In this document: in pieces, positions 36,201-45,900 of the stretch
Layout of the letters: every line of letters starts with the position of its first letter
Position numbering within the stretch: position 1 is the stretch's first letter
Assembly (NCBI GenBank): GCA_964532735.1
Contig: CAZHKK010000001.1
Span: 1 to 63,377, forward strand
DNA: 63,377 nt
Source: JAJXYN01 sp964532735
GTDB lineage: Bacteria > Patescibacteriota > Patescibacteriia > JAGPKW01
Reading direction: 5' to 3'
Notes under the pieces: model-generated
What the model saw: only the letters and a program-made list of their open reading frames with translations
What the model was told of the DNA's origin: nothing
Database searches by the model: none
Made by a program: the position numbers and the translations under genes

Positions 36201-37206
36201 CACAATATCCACCACAAACATTATGAGTTAAAGAATTTTTATAATTATCTGTTTTGTTCCATTTGCAGTTATTTTGACAATATCTTATTTGTTCATTATA
36301 CCAATCATGTTTACCAAGAGATTGATTTAAACTACTAAAACACATTTTTTCATATCCACCATCACACTCTTCACCTTTTTCAACTTGTATAATTCCGTCA
36401 CCACAAAAAGCCTCATTATTACAAGCTGTAGTTAGTTTAGTATTTTTAACTTCATATTTACAATCAATACATTTAATTGGCATCTTTCCTAGTTCCCCAA
36501 TTTCATTAGTACAAAATTCAACCCTTCCTTTTCCATCGCATTCTTCTCCAAATTGAACAATATTATCACCACATTTAGGTTTTGAATTTGATAAAATAAT
36601 CCCTCTACAATTATTTCCAACCGAAATATTGTTATTATTATCATTACTATTTACACTCCAATAATCTGCTCCAGCAGAATTGTCATTATCTTTTCTATAT
36701 TCAAAATCCATCATTAAAGAATAGTTTCTTCCATTATTTAATGATTGATATTGATAGATACGAGAACCTGATGGGCAAGAAAATTTTTGTTCTTTTGAAT
36801 TATAACAAGTAGTTGTATCTATATTTTCGTTTATATTATCTCCACTACATTGTCCATCTGGATTAAATACAGAACAATCACAACCAATAATAGTATTAAT
36901 AGGATCAACAGGACAAGAAGACAAACCTAATATATTACAAAAAGAAATCCATTGATTAGACCACGAAGAGTTAACATAACCTTTTATATTAGTTCCAGTT
37001 TCTAATTTTGGATAGAATCCATTTTTTGTTTTATATTCCTCTATAGCTTTTCTAAAAACAGTAAGATCATTAAGTCTTTTTGTGTCTCTTATTATTTCTT
37101 TTTGAGAAGTTGAGATAAAAGTAACAGCAAAAGATTTATTAGTAATAAAAAACAATAAACAACAAAAAATAAATGCAATATTTATTTTCCCAAAAAATTT
37201 TTTCAT
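30223..37206 (-). CDS. Giant secreted Cys-rich protein with pseudopilin-like head and C-type lectin domain, 2327 aa
   Basis: Exported (signal peptide 1-28, NKSFA/V). Residues 30-200 resemble the globular part of type II pseudopilins or type IV pilins (RDTKRLNDLTVFRKAIEEY followed by KTKNGFYP) but lack a prepilin peptidase site. Ten CGDG...ECD repeats (DUF4215/myxococcal Cys-rich type) occur between about 214 and 1550 (for example GYCGDGKVQSGEDCD). A beta-rich, Ig/cadherin-like region spans about 400-620. A half C-type lectin fold (GKWDDVPCDDLYYGICEK, about 645-690) precedes a fuller lectin domain (692-825, with FFWIGY and ENGNPD). From about 1560 to the end there are nine repeats of the pattern DGxCG..C..G...W.W.C.G.NGG....C. 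No membrane anchor or sorting motif is visible at the C-terminus. Probably a disulfide-rich adhesin (inference). Confidence 0.85.
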   Translation of the reverse strand: MKKFFGKINIAFIFCCLLFFITNKSFAVTFISTSQKEIIRDTKRLNDLTVFRKAIEEYKTKNGFYPKLETGTNIKGYVNSSWSNQWISFCNILGLSSCPVDPINTIIGCDCSVFNPDGQCSGDNINENIDTTTCYNSKEQKFSCPSGSRIYQYQSLNNGRNYSLMMDFEYRKDNDNSAGADYWSVNSNDNNNNISVGNNCRGIILSNSKPKCGDNIVQFGEECDGKGRVEFCTNEIGELGKMPIKCIDCKYEVKNTKLTTACNNEAFCGDGIIQVEKGEECDGGYEKMCFSSLNQSLGKHDWYNEQIRYCQNNCKWNKTDNYKNSLTHNVCGGYCGDGKVQSGEDCDFGVEYIFWDNNTKSFKSCENYNSQDSCPSNCLWSDNNCLTKKNINSSSEEKHCFIRSGSSCKYINNSPLMPFIKNSNFTALSYVKGGEENYSESISLINENNLSVNSISRNSVYLEFSLDDIVVGADNISDIDGDEIMYKIEFIEKANSNIGFYKSNNIIGNKTIFSSNRGSEITGKWLKHSDLAKIDPNTRKFTTKIYFRIYSTVLSEKLEDANQGIIHLLDGSYFGDYKFRISVKDSWNMGVNVEGNRQGVVSSKDIRFYIGTSCGDHVLQAINDEGQHEYCEIKSGYNKFSNWSVNEPSGNGNCATIKFGNGWDGKWDDVPCDDLYYGICEKKQSMKCPEGWIEKEMSSDFLCYKLTNSKTTYDLANTECYYEHGEAQLVNIENPAKNEYIENVFGNKNEKFFWIGYYSVQKLRTKEQNKVFYVNGDINGILSSEVNKYSLWVPSKENGNPDVYSDSMYNGGTGKSFSSQYLCSSNCNDIGGFCGNGVLENGTQSASNESFYVANTNSDKSVVKNYYIGNFEQCDPTAQQKSSDYTGQTGVGSGWYLQPDGTKIGDSYGCVACTLTGGYCGNGSIDSNNFKNGNWISGPTNEDGKNGNGADFEHCDPRYVLSPLESGKETSRGGKPNYICANIIDKVQSLGFSNVYKIPNPKSEGRISWFPKNNENKSLTLGAFIANPYLAKNFEDNPAGSCQKSTGGYCGDGKIQMSYIGYDMSQKKDESSSNSNYYYEIYDNNKFLFNDEDIKNKKLGGNIRKIIVGTSDYIKEIDNYGKNNKGSFIGENINYFNNKSINDYWLERCDPSYFPSPIETNNLRSGIFYKKVDNDLNYIAEQNFQGYPTLRYECKNDCDFITFDINKTDKNGLGEPISKEPSSNRDYTIGYCGDGVVTGYGSSGSVLKVNNGIRESCDPKNHIVGPNGSDSTFGDNAIHGCKKNTELNYLNSTFVFGKDCSSYITPETSSNNRTYACSFDCNSVLNNNGGGYCGDGITQYNFFEECDPKGDIYKDSDIGLINNFSVADINSNYICGVQAGYENHSFDIEYQNNKDLVSNFEATSFRDDVISKKGKVASCKTFGGYCGDGLVQSCSVENNFFGGLKNYNSCYISNKSSSDCYSYVDENNVKQDYCPLTLIAHPDANSIETCDSIESACFVVENGIAKEPVLFGDGKYELYDFKTGSIEYPISYLESSVFTVNGAGKANSSSVKPGNTISIDGVCGSGNNSTSVSSTDKIQGFCSKGQFTNPKFNNSSKKFEWNCKGFGAGTSVLCTAETNFSPEIINGECGGSNDFICNEPICTIDSKHVYQGDICDEGKDCVKICFGKDCKDKNNKNVGTGDECDSGANCGSMKICSVECSYGGDDVNVGEPCTEGRTCKDKKQSFVLTKEIEDKCNTGFAGDVIYDNNKWTWTCFGLNGGSDEICNADVGLPIDGKCNNTNLGTCEIGLPTSPRFNKSKNKWEWKCNGFNSGEYDECKKDGFGNEEKDADCGSNNDQNFPSLYALNNLNGIYNPIRLCSRGLPSKISLVNGTKYSWNCSNVDEHGNTQSKLCSANVLNDPIDGKCNIFNNSIDTIPPNPCESGYPTNVIYDPIFNKLKWTCKGIGLRTDQNGPVKDARCVASVRNIPANGKCGDPFVMFKASSGLAYPMSSAESKKAQEKGKRFSGMDFEMCKVGYPEIIENVDTIGEILMGNPIVEKFNKTPGNVCYSETSETNKSSITPDCVTLTLKLPIVGITTIFKMAMPWQWVCKGVGDGAVSSSYNYVTGKEDDALLACRSFNPSFLSKKDGECGADARQVWASADLIQDRCNIGYATKLRIEGNRIKWECKGFNGGTPATCWADYKKIPKVKGSCGSSNGQSKQLYSYKDIIDGACDNGVFKNLKIEIDSSEKIIYSWSCKGINGGTTANCFSEIIDVNNKRMDNLDGECNYNGINSPSSTSHIYENGGCKSGIIKSIRYDDKKGTFKWSCAGSENGFVDECEITAGDM

Positions 37207-37276
37207 ATAATATATTTTATTAATACTGTTTTATAATTACAAAAAACTTTTATAACTATATAATTTTACATAATTA

Positions 37277-37285
37277 ATTATATCA
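37277..37285 (-). promoter_or_regulatory. Extended -10 promoter of the 2327-codon gene
   Basis: Reverse strand reads TGATATAAT. The -35 position (37300-37305) reads TGTTTT and is the T-tract side of the ftsZ terminator. Confidence 0.6.
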
Positions 37286-37299
37286 TTTTTAGAAAACAA

Positions 37300-37327
37300 A
37301 AAACACGTGGAAAACTCCACATGTTTT
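37300..37327 (-). terminator. Intrinsic terminator of ftsZ
   Basis: Twelve-bp arms with one G-U pair (37300-37311 and 37316-37327), a tight loop and a T-run on the minus strand. Its arm sequence (AAAACACGTGGAAAACT) recurs in the ybeY terminator. Confidence 0.85.
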
Positions 37328-37341
37328 TTGTTTTAAAACAA

Positions 37342-38502
37342 TTACTCACCCATTTTTTTTCTTATAAAAGCTGGAATATCTAATTCATCATCTTCTTCTT
37401 TTGATGGAGTAGAAATAGGTTCAGATATATTTTTAGATTCCATTTTTTCATTATCTACAAATATATCTGATTTTTTAAAAGTACCACCCATAAAAAAACT
37501 TTGATTTGGTTGAGTATTTTGAGATAATCTTGATTCGCTAATTAATTGGTCATCAGAAAAACCAGTAGCAACAACAGTAACTTTTATATCATCTTTCATC
37601 GAAGGATCAATAACAGCACCAAATATAATAACAGCATTAGGATCAGCAGATTCTGTAACAATCTTAGCAGCCTCATTAACCTCATTCATAGAAAGACTAG
37701 GACCACCAGTAATAGTAAATAATATACCCTTAGCACCATCTATAGAAACTTCCAATAAAGGACTATTAATGGCACTTTTTGCAGCATCAACAGCTTTATT
37801 TTCTCCTGAAGCATTTCCAACACCCATAAGAGCAGATCCTGCATTCTTCATAACTTTTTTAACATCAGCAAAATCGACATTTACAAGACCATGAGAAGTA
37901 ATAACTTCTGTAATACCAGAAATTCCTTGTTTTAATATCTCATCAGCTAAAGCAAACGCTTCAACTATAGTAGTTTTTTTATCAACTATTTGTAAAATTC
38001 TATCATTTGGAATTGTAATTATAGTATCAACATTTTTTGCAAGTTCTGACAAAGCACCATTAGCTACTTCCATTCTTTTTGAACCTTCAAAAGAAAAAGG
38101 CTTTGTAACAACACCAATAGTCAAAGCACCAAGTTCTCTAGCAATATTAGCAACAACAGGAGCAGATCCAGAACCTGTTCCACCACCCATACCAGCAGTT
38201 ATAAAAACCATATCCGCACCTTTTAATAATTCTTTTATTTCATTTTGAGATTCTTCTGCAGATCTTCTTGCTACTTCCGGATCCATACCAGCACCAAGAC
38301 CTCTTGTTATTGTTTTTCCTATATTTACTTTTGTTGGCGCAAGTGAATATTGCAAAGCTTGGATATCTGTATTAATAGATATAAAATCAACCCCTTTTAT
38401 TTTGGATTGAACCATTCTATTAACAGCAGAATTTCCTCCACCTCCACAACCAACAACTTTTATTTTTGCAAACATATCTAATTCTGGTTTTATTTCAGCC
38501 AT
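37342..38502 (-). CDS. ftsZ: Cell division protein FtsZ
   Basis: Tubulin-like GTPase that forms the division ring. In 386 residues it has the nucleotide-binding VVGCGGGGNSAVNRM, the tubulin signature GGGTGSGSAPVVANIA, and the T7 catalytic loop (VDFADVKKVMKNAGSAL). A disordered linker (about 325-370) and the C-terminal peptide DELDIPAFIRKKMGE follow, which binds FtsA in other bacteria. ftsA lies 96 bp upstream with a hairpin between. No SD. Confidence 0.98.
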   Translation of the reverse strand: MAEIKPELDMFAKIKVVGCGGGGNSAVNRMVQSKIKGVDFISINTDIQALQYSLAPTKVNIGKTITRGLGAGMDPEVARRSAEESQNEIKELLKGADMVFITAGMGGGTGSGSAPVVANIARELGALTIGVVTKPFSFEGSKRMEVANGALSELAKNVDTIITIPNDRILQIVDKKTTIVEAFALADEILKQGISGITEVITSHGLVNVDFADVKKVMKNAGSALMGVGNASGENKAVDAAKSAINSPLLEVSIDGAKGILFTITGGPSLSMNEVNEAAKIVTESADPNAVIIFGAVIDPSMKDDIKVTVVATGFSDDQLISESRLSQNTQPNQSFFMGGTFKKSDIFVDNEKMESKNISEPISTPSKEEDDELDIPAFIRKKMGE

Positions 38503-38520
38503 ATAAAAAAATTAAAATTT

Positions 38521-38558
38521 AAAAAGATGTAAAACTTACTTACATTTTACATCTTTTT
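38521..38558 (-). terminator. Hairpin between ftsA and ftsZ, terminator or attenuator
   Basis: Fourteen-bp perfect arms (38521-38534 and 38545-38558) around a 10-nt loop, immediately before the ftsZ start. T-rich sequence follows on the minus strand. No clear separate ftsZ promoter is seen, so it may set the FtsA:FtsZ ratio by partial termination (inference). Confidence 0.55.
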
Positions 38559-38598
38559 AGCTAATCATTCAAAAAACAGAACAATATTTTTATTCATT

Positions 38599-39834
38599 TT
38601 AATTAGGAAGAAATTTTCCAAACACATCTTTAATGAATTTAAAAGGATTACCGCCCTTTTTAGAACCCTTTTTCTTTCCGCCAAATTCTTCATCTTCATA
38701 TTTACTTCCGAAAAGAACCAATCCTATAGCTGTGGAAAAAGCTGGATCTGAAGTTTTATCAATTATACTATTAACATTTTGCACGATACCAACTTCAGCA
38801 GGAAGTTTACAAACCTTTTTTGCAACATTCACAATACCTGACAATTTAGATCCGCCACCAGTCAAAACAATACCTGCTGGCAATTTAGCATTTCTATTTA
38901 TTTTTTTTAATTCTTTATCTACCATGCCAAACATTTCTTCAACTCTAGCCTCAATAATGTTTTTTATTTCTTTTTTAGAAACCTTGTCATCGTTATTAGA
39001 ATCAAAATCAGATAAATTTAAAAAATCTTTTTTTTCTAAACTTTTTTCATCTTCAATCCCATATTTTATTTTTATAGCTTCCGCTATGTCTATATTTGTT
39101 TTAAGCCCTATAGCAAGATCACTAGTTATATGTCTTGAACCTATTTGTAAAACTGCTGTAGTTAAAACATTATTATCTTCATAAACAACAAGTGTAGTGA
39201 CGCTTTGTCCAATATTAACAAGACAAACGCCTAAATCTTTTTGTTTTTTTGTTAAAACAGCTTCCGCAGTTCCTAATATAGAAAATATATAATCATTAAT
39301 ATCTAAACCTGTTCTAAAAATAGCTGTTGTTAAATTTTTATTTTGAGATATTAATCCTTGAATAATATGAGCTTCTACCTCTAGTCTTACACCAGTCATC
39401 CCAACTGCATCCTTTATACCTCTTTGACCATCCACTATAAATTCTTGTGGTAAAACATGTATTATTTCATAATTATGAGGACTAGCGACTGCTTGTGCAG
39501 AAGATAAAACCCTATCAACATCATCTTGTCTAACTTCTCCTTCAGCTTTAGCAACCGCAACAACACCATGACTATTTTGAGATATTATATGTGGTCCAGC
39601 CAAACCAAGATAAACACTTTCTATTTGAATACCTATCATTTTTTCCGCTTGTTCAATAAGCCTAGCCACACAAGAAACAGCATCTTCTAAACTACTAACC
39701 ATACCTTTATTTATACCATCCGAAGGAACCTCAACCCCACCAATTATATTTACATAACCATCTGTACCCTTCTGACCAACAGCAAGTTTTATAGAATTTG
39801 ATCCGATATCTATACCGGTAATTATATGATCCAC
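38599..39834 (-). CDS. ftsA: Cell division protein FtsA
   Basis: Actin-like protein that tethers FtsZ to the membrane. The 411 residues have the phosphate 1 loop (ITGIDIGSNSIKLAVGQ), the FtsA-specific SHS2 region (GLAGPHIISQNSHGVV), phosphate 2 (VNIGQSVTTLVVYED) and the adenosine motif (GIVLTGGGSKLSG). The C-terminus (FKFIKDVFGKFLPN) is an amphipathic membrane-targeting helix after a Lys/Gly-rich linker. The start codon is GTG at 39832-39834, which places the N-terminus where the family expects it. It has its own promoter and is followed by a hairpin before ftsZ. Confidence 0.96.
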   Translation of the reverse strand: MDHIITGIDIGSNSIKLAVGQKGTDGYVNIIGGVEVPSDGINKGMVSSLEDAVSCVARLIEQAEKMIGIQIESVYLGLAGPHIISQNSHGVVAVAKAEGEVRQDDVDRVLSSAQAVASPHNYEIIHVLPQEFIVDGQRGIKDAVGMTGVRLEVEAHIIQGLISQNKNLTTAIFRTGLDINDYIFSILGTAEAVLTKKQKDLGVCLVNIGQSVTTLVVYEDNNVLTTAVLQIGSRHITSDLAIGLKTNIDIAEAIKIKYGIEDEKSLEKKDFLNLSDFDSNNDDKVSKKEIKNIIEARVEEMFGMVDKELKKINRNAKLPAGIVLTGGGSKLSGIVNVAKKVCKLPAEVGIVQNVNSIIDKTSDPAFSTAIGLVLFGSKYEDEEFGGKKKGSKKGGNPFKFIKDVFGKFLPN

Positions 39835-39869
39835 AATAGTTAATTTAAAATCTTAGTTAATACAAACAT

Positions 39870-39899
39870 ATTATAGCACGAAAATAATTTCTTATGCAA
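39870..39899 (-). promoter_or_regulatory. Promoter of ftsA-ftsZ
   Basis: Reverse strand: TTGCAT (39894-39899), 18-bp spacer, TATAAT (39870-39875) with an extended TGC. The leader is about 30 nt. Confidence 0.7.
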
Positions 39900-39947
39900 A
39901 GTAAACAATAACAACACTTAAAAAAGATTATATTTATAAAAAATAAG

Positions 39948-39976
39948 AAAATCCCCAAAAAATGGGGATTTTTTTA
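39948..39976 (-). terminator. Intrinsic terminator overlapping the stop of the 3025-codon gene
   Basis: Nine-bp arms (39948-39956 and 39964-39972) with a 7-nt loop and a GC core, preceded by the stop codon at 39974-39976. Confidence 0.85.
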
Positions 39977-42900
39977 TTCAAGATTTGTTGTAAATCTAAC
40001 ATTATTTATAATTTCATCAAACAAAGCTCTGTCACCACCTTCTTGATAAGTTAAAACATAAACATTTATAAATCCTTTGCCTTCAGAATTTATATTTGGA
40101 GCCCAAAAATAATAAGAATTTCCTTGATTATAAATCATATAATCATAAGGGAAAGAAGACCTCTTAACAAAATCATATACTCCTCCAATCTTCATTCTAG
40201 TTAACCACTCAGAAAAATTTATAAAAGGACCCTTTTGACCATTTTCATACATTCTAGGGACATTCCATACCCTCATAACCATAACCGGTTTACCATTAGA
40301 ATCAACAAAAGCTTTAGCTGATTCTCTATTATTTATAACATAAACACCACTAAAACCACCTTTTTCTTCACAAGAACTAGAACAGCTTCTATCAATACAT
40401 TTTAAACCACCTTGGCAATAATCATCATTAGTATTTATCTTATCGTTTCTCGTAGATAAAATAGATCTACCAGCTTTACAATAATAAAATCCAAAATTAT
40501 AAGCCATGTTATTATATTCATAAAGATCATCATTATATTCTACATACAAATTATCAAAATAATTTTCGCTACTATCTGTTGATATACCAAAATAACCTCT
40601 TCCTATTTTACTTCCAATATCAGATCTAAACAAATTAACAAACCCCTTTGATGCAGCATCAGAAGATTTTTTACCATCTTTTGAAACATCAAAAATTATT
40701 TGAGCACCATTAGGATTTGAAGTACTAGTCCTATAAATAATAGTAAAATCATACCATTTATCATCAATAAAATTATACGAATTATTATAATCCAAACGAG
40801 CTAAACCATTATATAAAATAACTGAATTATTTTTAATTTCTATTTTATAATAACTATTACCATCCTTGCTTTTGTTTAATATTAAACTCAAAATATTATT
40901 ATTTCTATTTTTAGCCTTAAAAGATCCTTTAACTGTATAATTATCAGCATCAACTTTCACTCCATATATAAGAGTAGATTGATTATTGTCTTGAGAATAA
41001 TTTAAAACCCCATTATTTATTTTCCAATCACCTAAACCATTTATTTTACTAAACAATGATAAATCACCACTATTAAAAGAATTGTTTAATGTAACCACTT
41101 TACTTGCATCAGAAGTACAAGCTTTATCAAATTTATAAGTTGACACACAAGCCTTAGAAACATCAACAACACAACCAGGCAAACAAATTGGATTACCAGA
41201 TATTTGAATATAATTATCTTCACCAAATATTTTTCCACAAATATTTGAAATAGAATCTATTTTTCCAGGTATATTTCTACCTTGATTACCAACATCACAC
41301 ATTTCCATTAAATCTAATTCCCCATTTCCGCAAGTATCAACAGAAGATAAACATTTCATAGTAGATCCTCCGGCAGAACCTATACAATCCCAAGACCAAG
41401 GCCCAGAACCATTAGAATCCGAAGATTGCACCTTTGAAGGAATTCCTTTATTACACAAATTATCTATAGGCATAAAAACTGATGGCATTATAGCATTACC
41501 ACAGAAACCATCTATTTTTGGCTTTATGGTACAAGCAGGATAACCGTCCAAACCATCTGAACAAATATCTTCATTTTTTCCATTATTAGAGCCATTATCA
41601 CATTCCTCATTTGACTCTATATAACCATCCCCACAAATAGAATCAACAACCATTATCTTACTTGTGTTTGGAGCACTTGTTAAATTTCTACTATCAGGAA
41701 GAGTTATTGTAACATCAACCAAAACATCTTCACCTTCAGAACTAGAAACACCTTTTATTTTTACAGATTCCACCATTTTTGAAGAAAGAGAACAATTTAA
41801 ATCAGAATTATTATCACAAACACTGACCATAGAAACATTTTCTGTTTTCCAATTATATATTGTTCCGATAGGAGGAATTATAGACAAACATTTTCCTTCA
41901 TTAGATAATGCATTACTTCTTAAAATAGAATACCTAAAAACATTATTTAAAGTAAATAAAGTCTTTGCTGAAGGAGTAGCTTGAACAGAATCTATACTAC
42001 AATCTTTATTTCCAGTTTTAAATATCCAAGAATATTCATTATCTAAAGGATAGTTCCAATAAGTTTGAACCCCCTTACTTATTGTAATTTTATAAGTTGT
42101 ATTAAAATCTAAAAATTTAGAACCATTTTTACTTTCATCTATTGTCCAAACAATTTCTTTATCAGAAGTAGTAATATCACCTAAATGTTTTACACTAACG
42201 CCATTATCACAACTATCATTATTACATTTAATAACTTCAAAATTATTTAAATTATTAATAGCATAAGTAGATTCATCGTTTTTCATTTTTATATTAAAAG
42301 CAACAACGATTCTAGAATTAGCACAAACAGAATTTTTATTTTCAAAAGGAGAAGGATTTGTTATCTGAACACCCCTTAAATTTAAATTTGATGGATCTTC
42401 TGCTTCACAACTTGATTGTTTAGGAATAGAAGGAGGACAAGTTGAAAATACATTTGTACATTTCTTATCTAAATTACAACACAAACCATCACCACAACCA
42501 GTATAATCATCATTACACTCTCCAATACCTTTTATTTTACAATTATTAGTACAATTACTATTAACTGCCCCATTATTAATACCATCATCACATTGTTCTA
42601 CATCTTCTTTTATTCCATTTCCACAAGTATAACAACCACTAGTAAAATAATTACAACTACTAGAACATTTTAAATTTCCAGATTGAAAATAATTATTATT
42701 AATATCTCTAAAATTTGAACAAGATAGACCATCTAAATCTGTTCCATCACATTGTTCATTAAACAAAACATTATTTACATAATCTTCTTTTTTATTATTA
42801 TTATTACAATTTCCAGCACAATCTTGAGGACAATTTACAATATTTTCACCATAAACTATTTCACATAAATTATTTCCACAATAAACATTACAAGCCCCAC

Positions 42901-45900
42901 CAATATCAATACCTGTCTCATTCCCATTTCTAACTCCATCAGAACAATTTCCTACACTAATAAAAGAAGATGGTGGAGTATTGTTTTTACTAAAGAAAGA
43001 TCTTCCATCTGGTAAAGTAAGAGAAGAATCTACAAGATTATCTTTTACAAAATCTTTACCTTTTATACTAATCATACTAGTAATACCGGTTCCAATAGAA
43101 CTAATATTACAATCTTGATAAGTATTATTAGAACACAACCCAACCTTAGAAACATCTTGCGTCATCCAAAAATAAGTAGAACCAACTGGAGGAATTATAT
43201 CCATACATTTTCCATCATTAGATCCAGCAACAGTATTTAAATCGTAATTTGGATTATATCTATTATGTAAATTATATTTTATAGGATTAACACTAACATA
43301 ATCTATACTACAATCATTTTCTCTAGTCTTAAATCCCCAAACATAATCTGTTAACATATTAACACCCCATTTACTCTTCATGTTCTTATTAAGAGTAACT
43401 CTATAATAATTATTTTTTAATAATCCTTTAGTCTCTATTTTAATGTTTTTTTTATTACTTATTTGTATAGTAAAATCAGAAAGATCTACAACAGAACAAG
43501 GGGTTCCTGTTAAACCACAATTCTCAAATTTAATATTATCAATATTATTTAAAGATGCTGGATTAAAATCTTCCGTTATCATTTCTAAATCCAAAGAAAC
43601 CACTATATTAGAATTTGGACAAGCATTGTCTTTGTTTTTAAATGGAGATGGATTTGTTAAAACATTTGTTAAAAAAGAATTTTCTGCTGAACAACTTGCG
43701 TTTTCATTTACTCTAGGAGGACAAGTATTAAATAAATTAGTACATTTATTATCACCCCCACAACAAAGCCCAGACAAACAATCTGTTGAATAAACACAAA
43801 CATCTCCAATACCTCCAACTAATTTACAATTTGTATGACATATTCCATCATTTCCATTATTAATACCATTATCACAATCTTCATTATTTTCTTTCACTCC
43901 ATTACCACAAACAGAAATTCCATCACTACAAACTCCACCATTATCAATACTAGTTTCATTCCAATTTTGATAACCATCATCGCATGTAGAAACTTTTACA
44001 AGAGAAGTTTTAGGATTATTATCTCTACTATAAAAAACTCCTTCATTATTAGGTAAAATAATAGAAACATCAACTAAATTACTTTCTATATAAGTAGAAG
44101 ATTTTGCTTGAATATTTGCAATTTCAGTTGCTATATCAGAATTATTACAACTAGAAAAAGTATTATCTAAACATAAAGAAACTTTTGTATTATCTGCGGT
44201 ATGCCAATTAAAAATACTTCCTTTAGGAGCAATTAAAGATAAACATTTTCCTTGACTTGATCCCAAAACAGAATTTAATTGATTGTTTTGTTTATAAGGA
44301 AACTGCGTTTCTAAAAATCCTGGATTACCATCAATTCTGTCTATTTTACAATTCTCTCCAACAGAAAACATCCAAGAATATTCATTTCCTAAAGAATTAT
44401 TAACGTTATAAAAATTCATTCTAACATTATTACCTACCGTAACCTTATAAAGTTTTGATTCAAAACCATCATTTGGAATAAACTCTATAGTTCTAGAACC
44501 TATAGTTTTTATTTTTGTTGGAGAATATGGTTGTCCACAAGTATTACTATCAAAATTACCAGAACATTCTGAAATTTTTATATTATTTATATTATTTATA
44601 GAATTTACAGAACCATCAACAAGCATATCAATATCAAACATAAGATTTATCAAAGCATTTTTACAAACTTCTGTTTTATTTTTAAAAGGAGAAGGATTTG
44701 TTAAAACATAATCAGAATAATTAATAGGATCTTCCGCACTACAACTTGATATCTCTGGAACTCTAGGAATACAAGTTGAATAAATATTAGTACATTTATT
44801 TTCAGCACTACAACACAAACCAGAAGCACACATCAAAGAATGATCACAAGGTGCTCCTATACCATTATTACTAACAGTTACATCAGAATGATCTCTTATA
44901 TTTGTTTTTTTATAACGAGCTTCTACTTGAGTTGGAATATTTATTGGAGTAGAAGATCTACCAAAAACAATAGCGTTCCCAGCTTTAGTGACAGGTTCTA
45001 TAGAAGTAGATTTTATAGTAACAGTATTTATATCATTAGAAGTCCAAGTATATTGAGCCGACTCATCATAAATAAAAGCACAAACATCATCAGTAGAAGA
45101 TGTTGTAGAATACAAACTTAAATTAGAATTAACTTGCATTGTAGCACTTTCCGGATCAACATTTATAAGATTAACCTTACATTCACCTTGAGTTCTTGTT
45201 CTGAAACTCCAAACATAAGAATCTCTCAAGTTCTTTCCAGAAATAGATTTTACACCTGTTTTAATTGTAGCTTGATACCAAGTATTAGCATTTAAATTTT
45301 TAGATGGCTTAAACAACATTCTTCTATAACCTAAATTTATAGCAACTCCATCAACAACAACATCACAACCAATATTTTCATCTATACATTGTTTTATTTC
45401 AAAATTACCAACAAAAGAAGAAATATTCATATCAACATTAAAAACAACCTCCGGAAGCATATTAGTACAAGCCTCTATAGATCCTCTATAAGGTGAAGGA
45501 CTTCTCAAAACTCCTTCACAATTATCAGAATCAATTATTTCAGGAAAACCACTATCAAAAACTATTACATTAGAAGAGTCTTTTATATCTGTATTTTTAT
45601 ATTGAGCTTCAACAAATGTTCCAGGAGTTTCTGATTTACCAAAAACAACAGCCTCTCCTGTTCCTAAATCTTTATTAACATATGTTGATTTTATTGTAAC
45701 TTTAGATAAATTTGTTGATGACCAATTATAATAAGCATCTGGAGAATAAAGAGTAGCACAAGGATCAAAAGAAGAAGATGCCCCCGCATTTAAATCACCA
45801 GTTGTGTTTATGCTTATAACTCTAGTAGAAGGCTCAACATTTAACAAATCTATTTCACATTCACCTTCTGGCCTTGTTTTAAATGTCCAAGAAAAAGGTG

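Noticed and set aside
30223..37206. Several 60-75 codon frames on both strands inside the 2327-codon gene
   Set aside because: They are alternative frames of a low-GC repeat-rich gene, have no SD or promoter, and read as Leu/Ile/Val-rich or Thr/Ser-rich low-complexity sequence.
38633..39184. A 183-codon plus-strand frame opposite ftsA
   Set aside because: It is entirely antisense to the highly conserved ftsA, whose motifs are intact, and has no recognisable domain or start signal.
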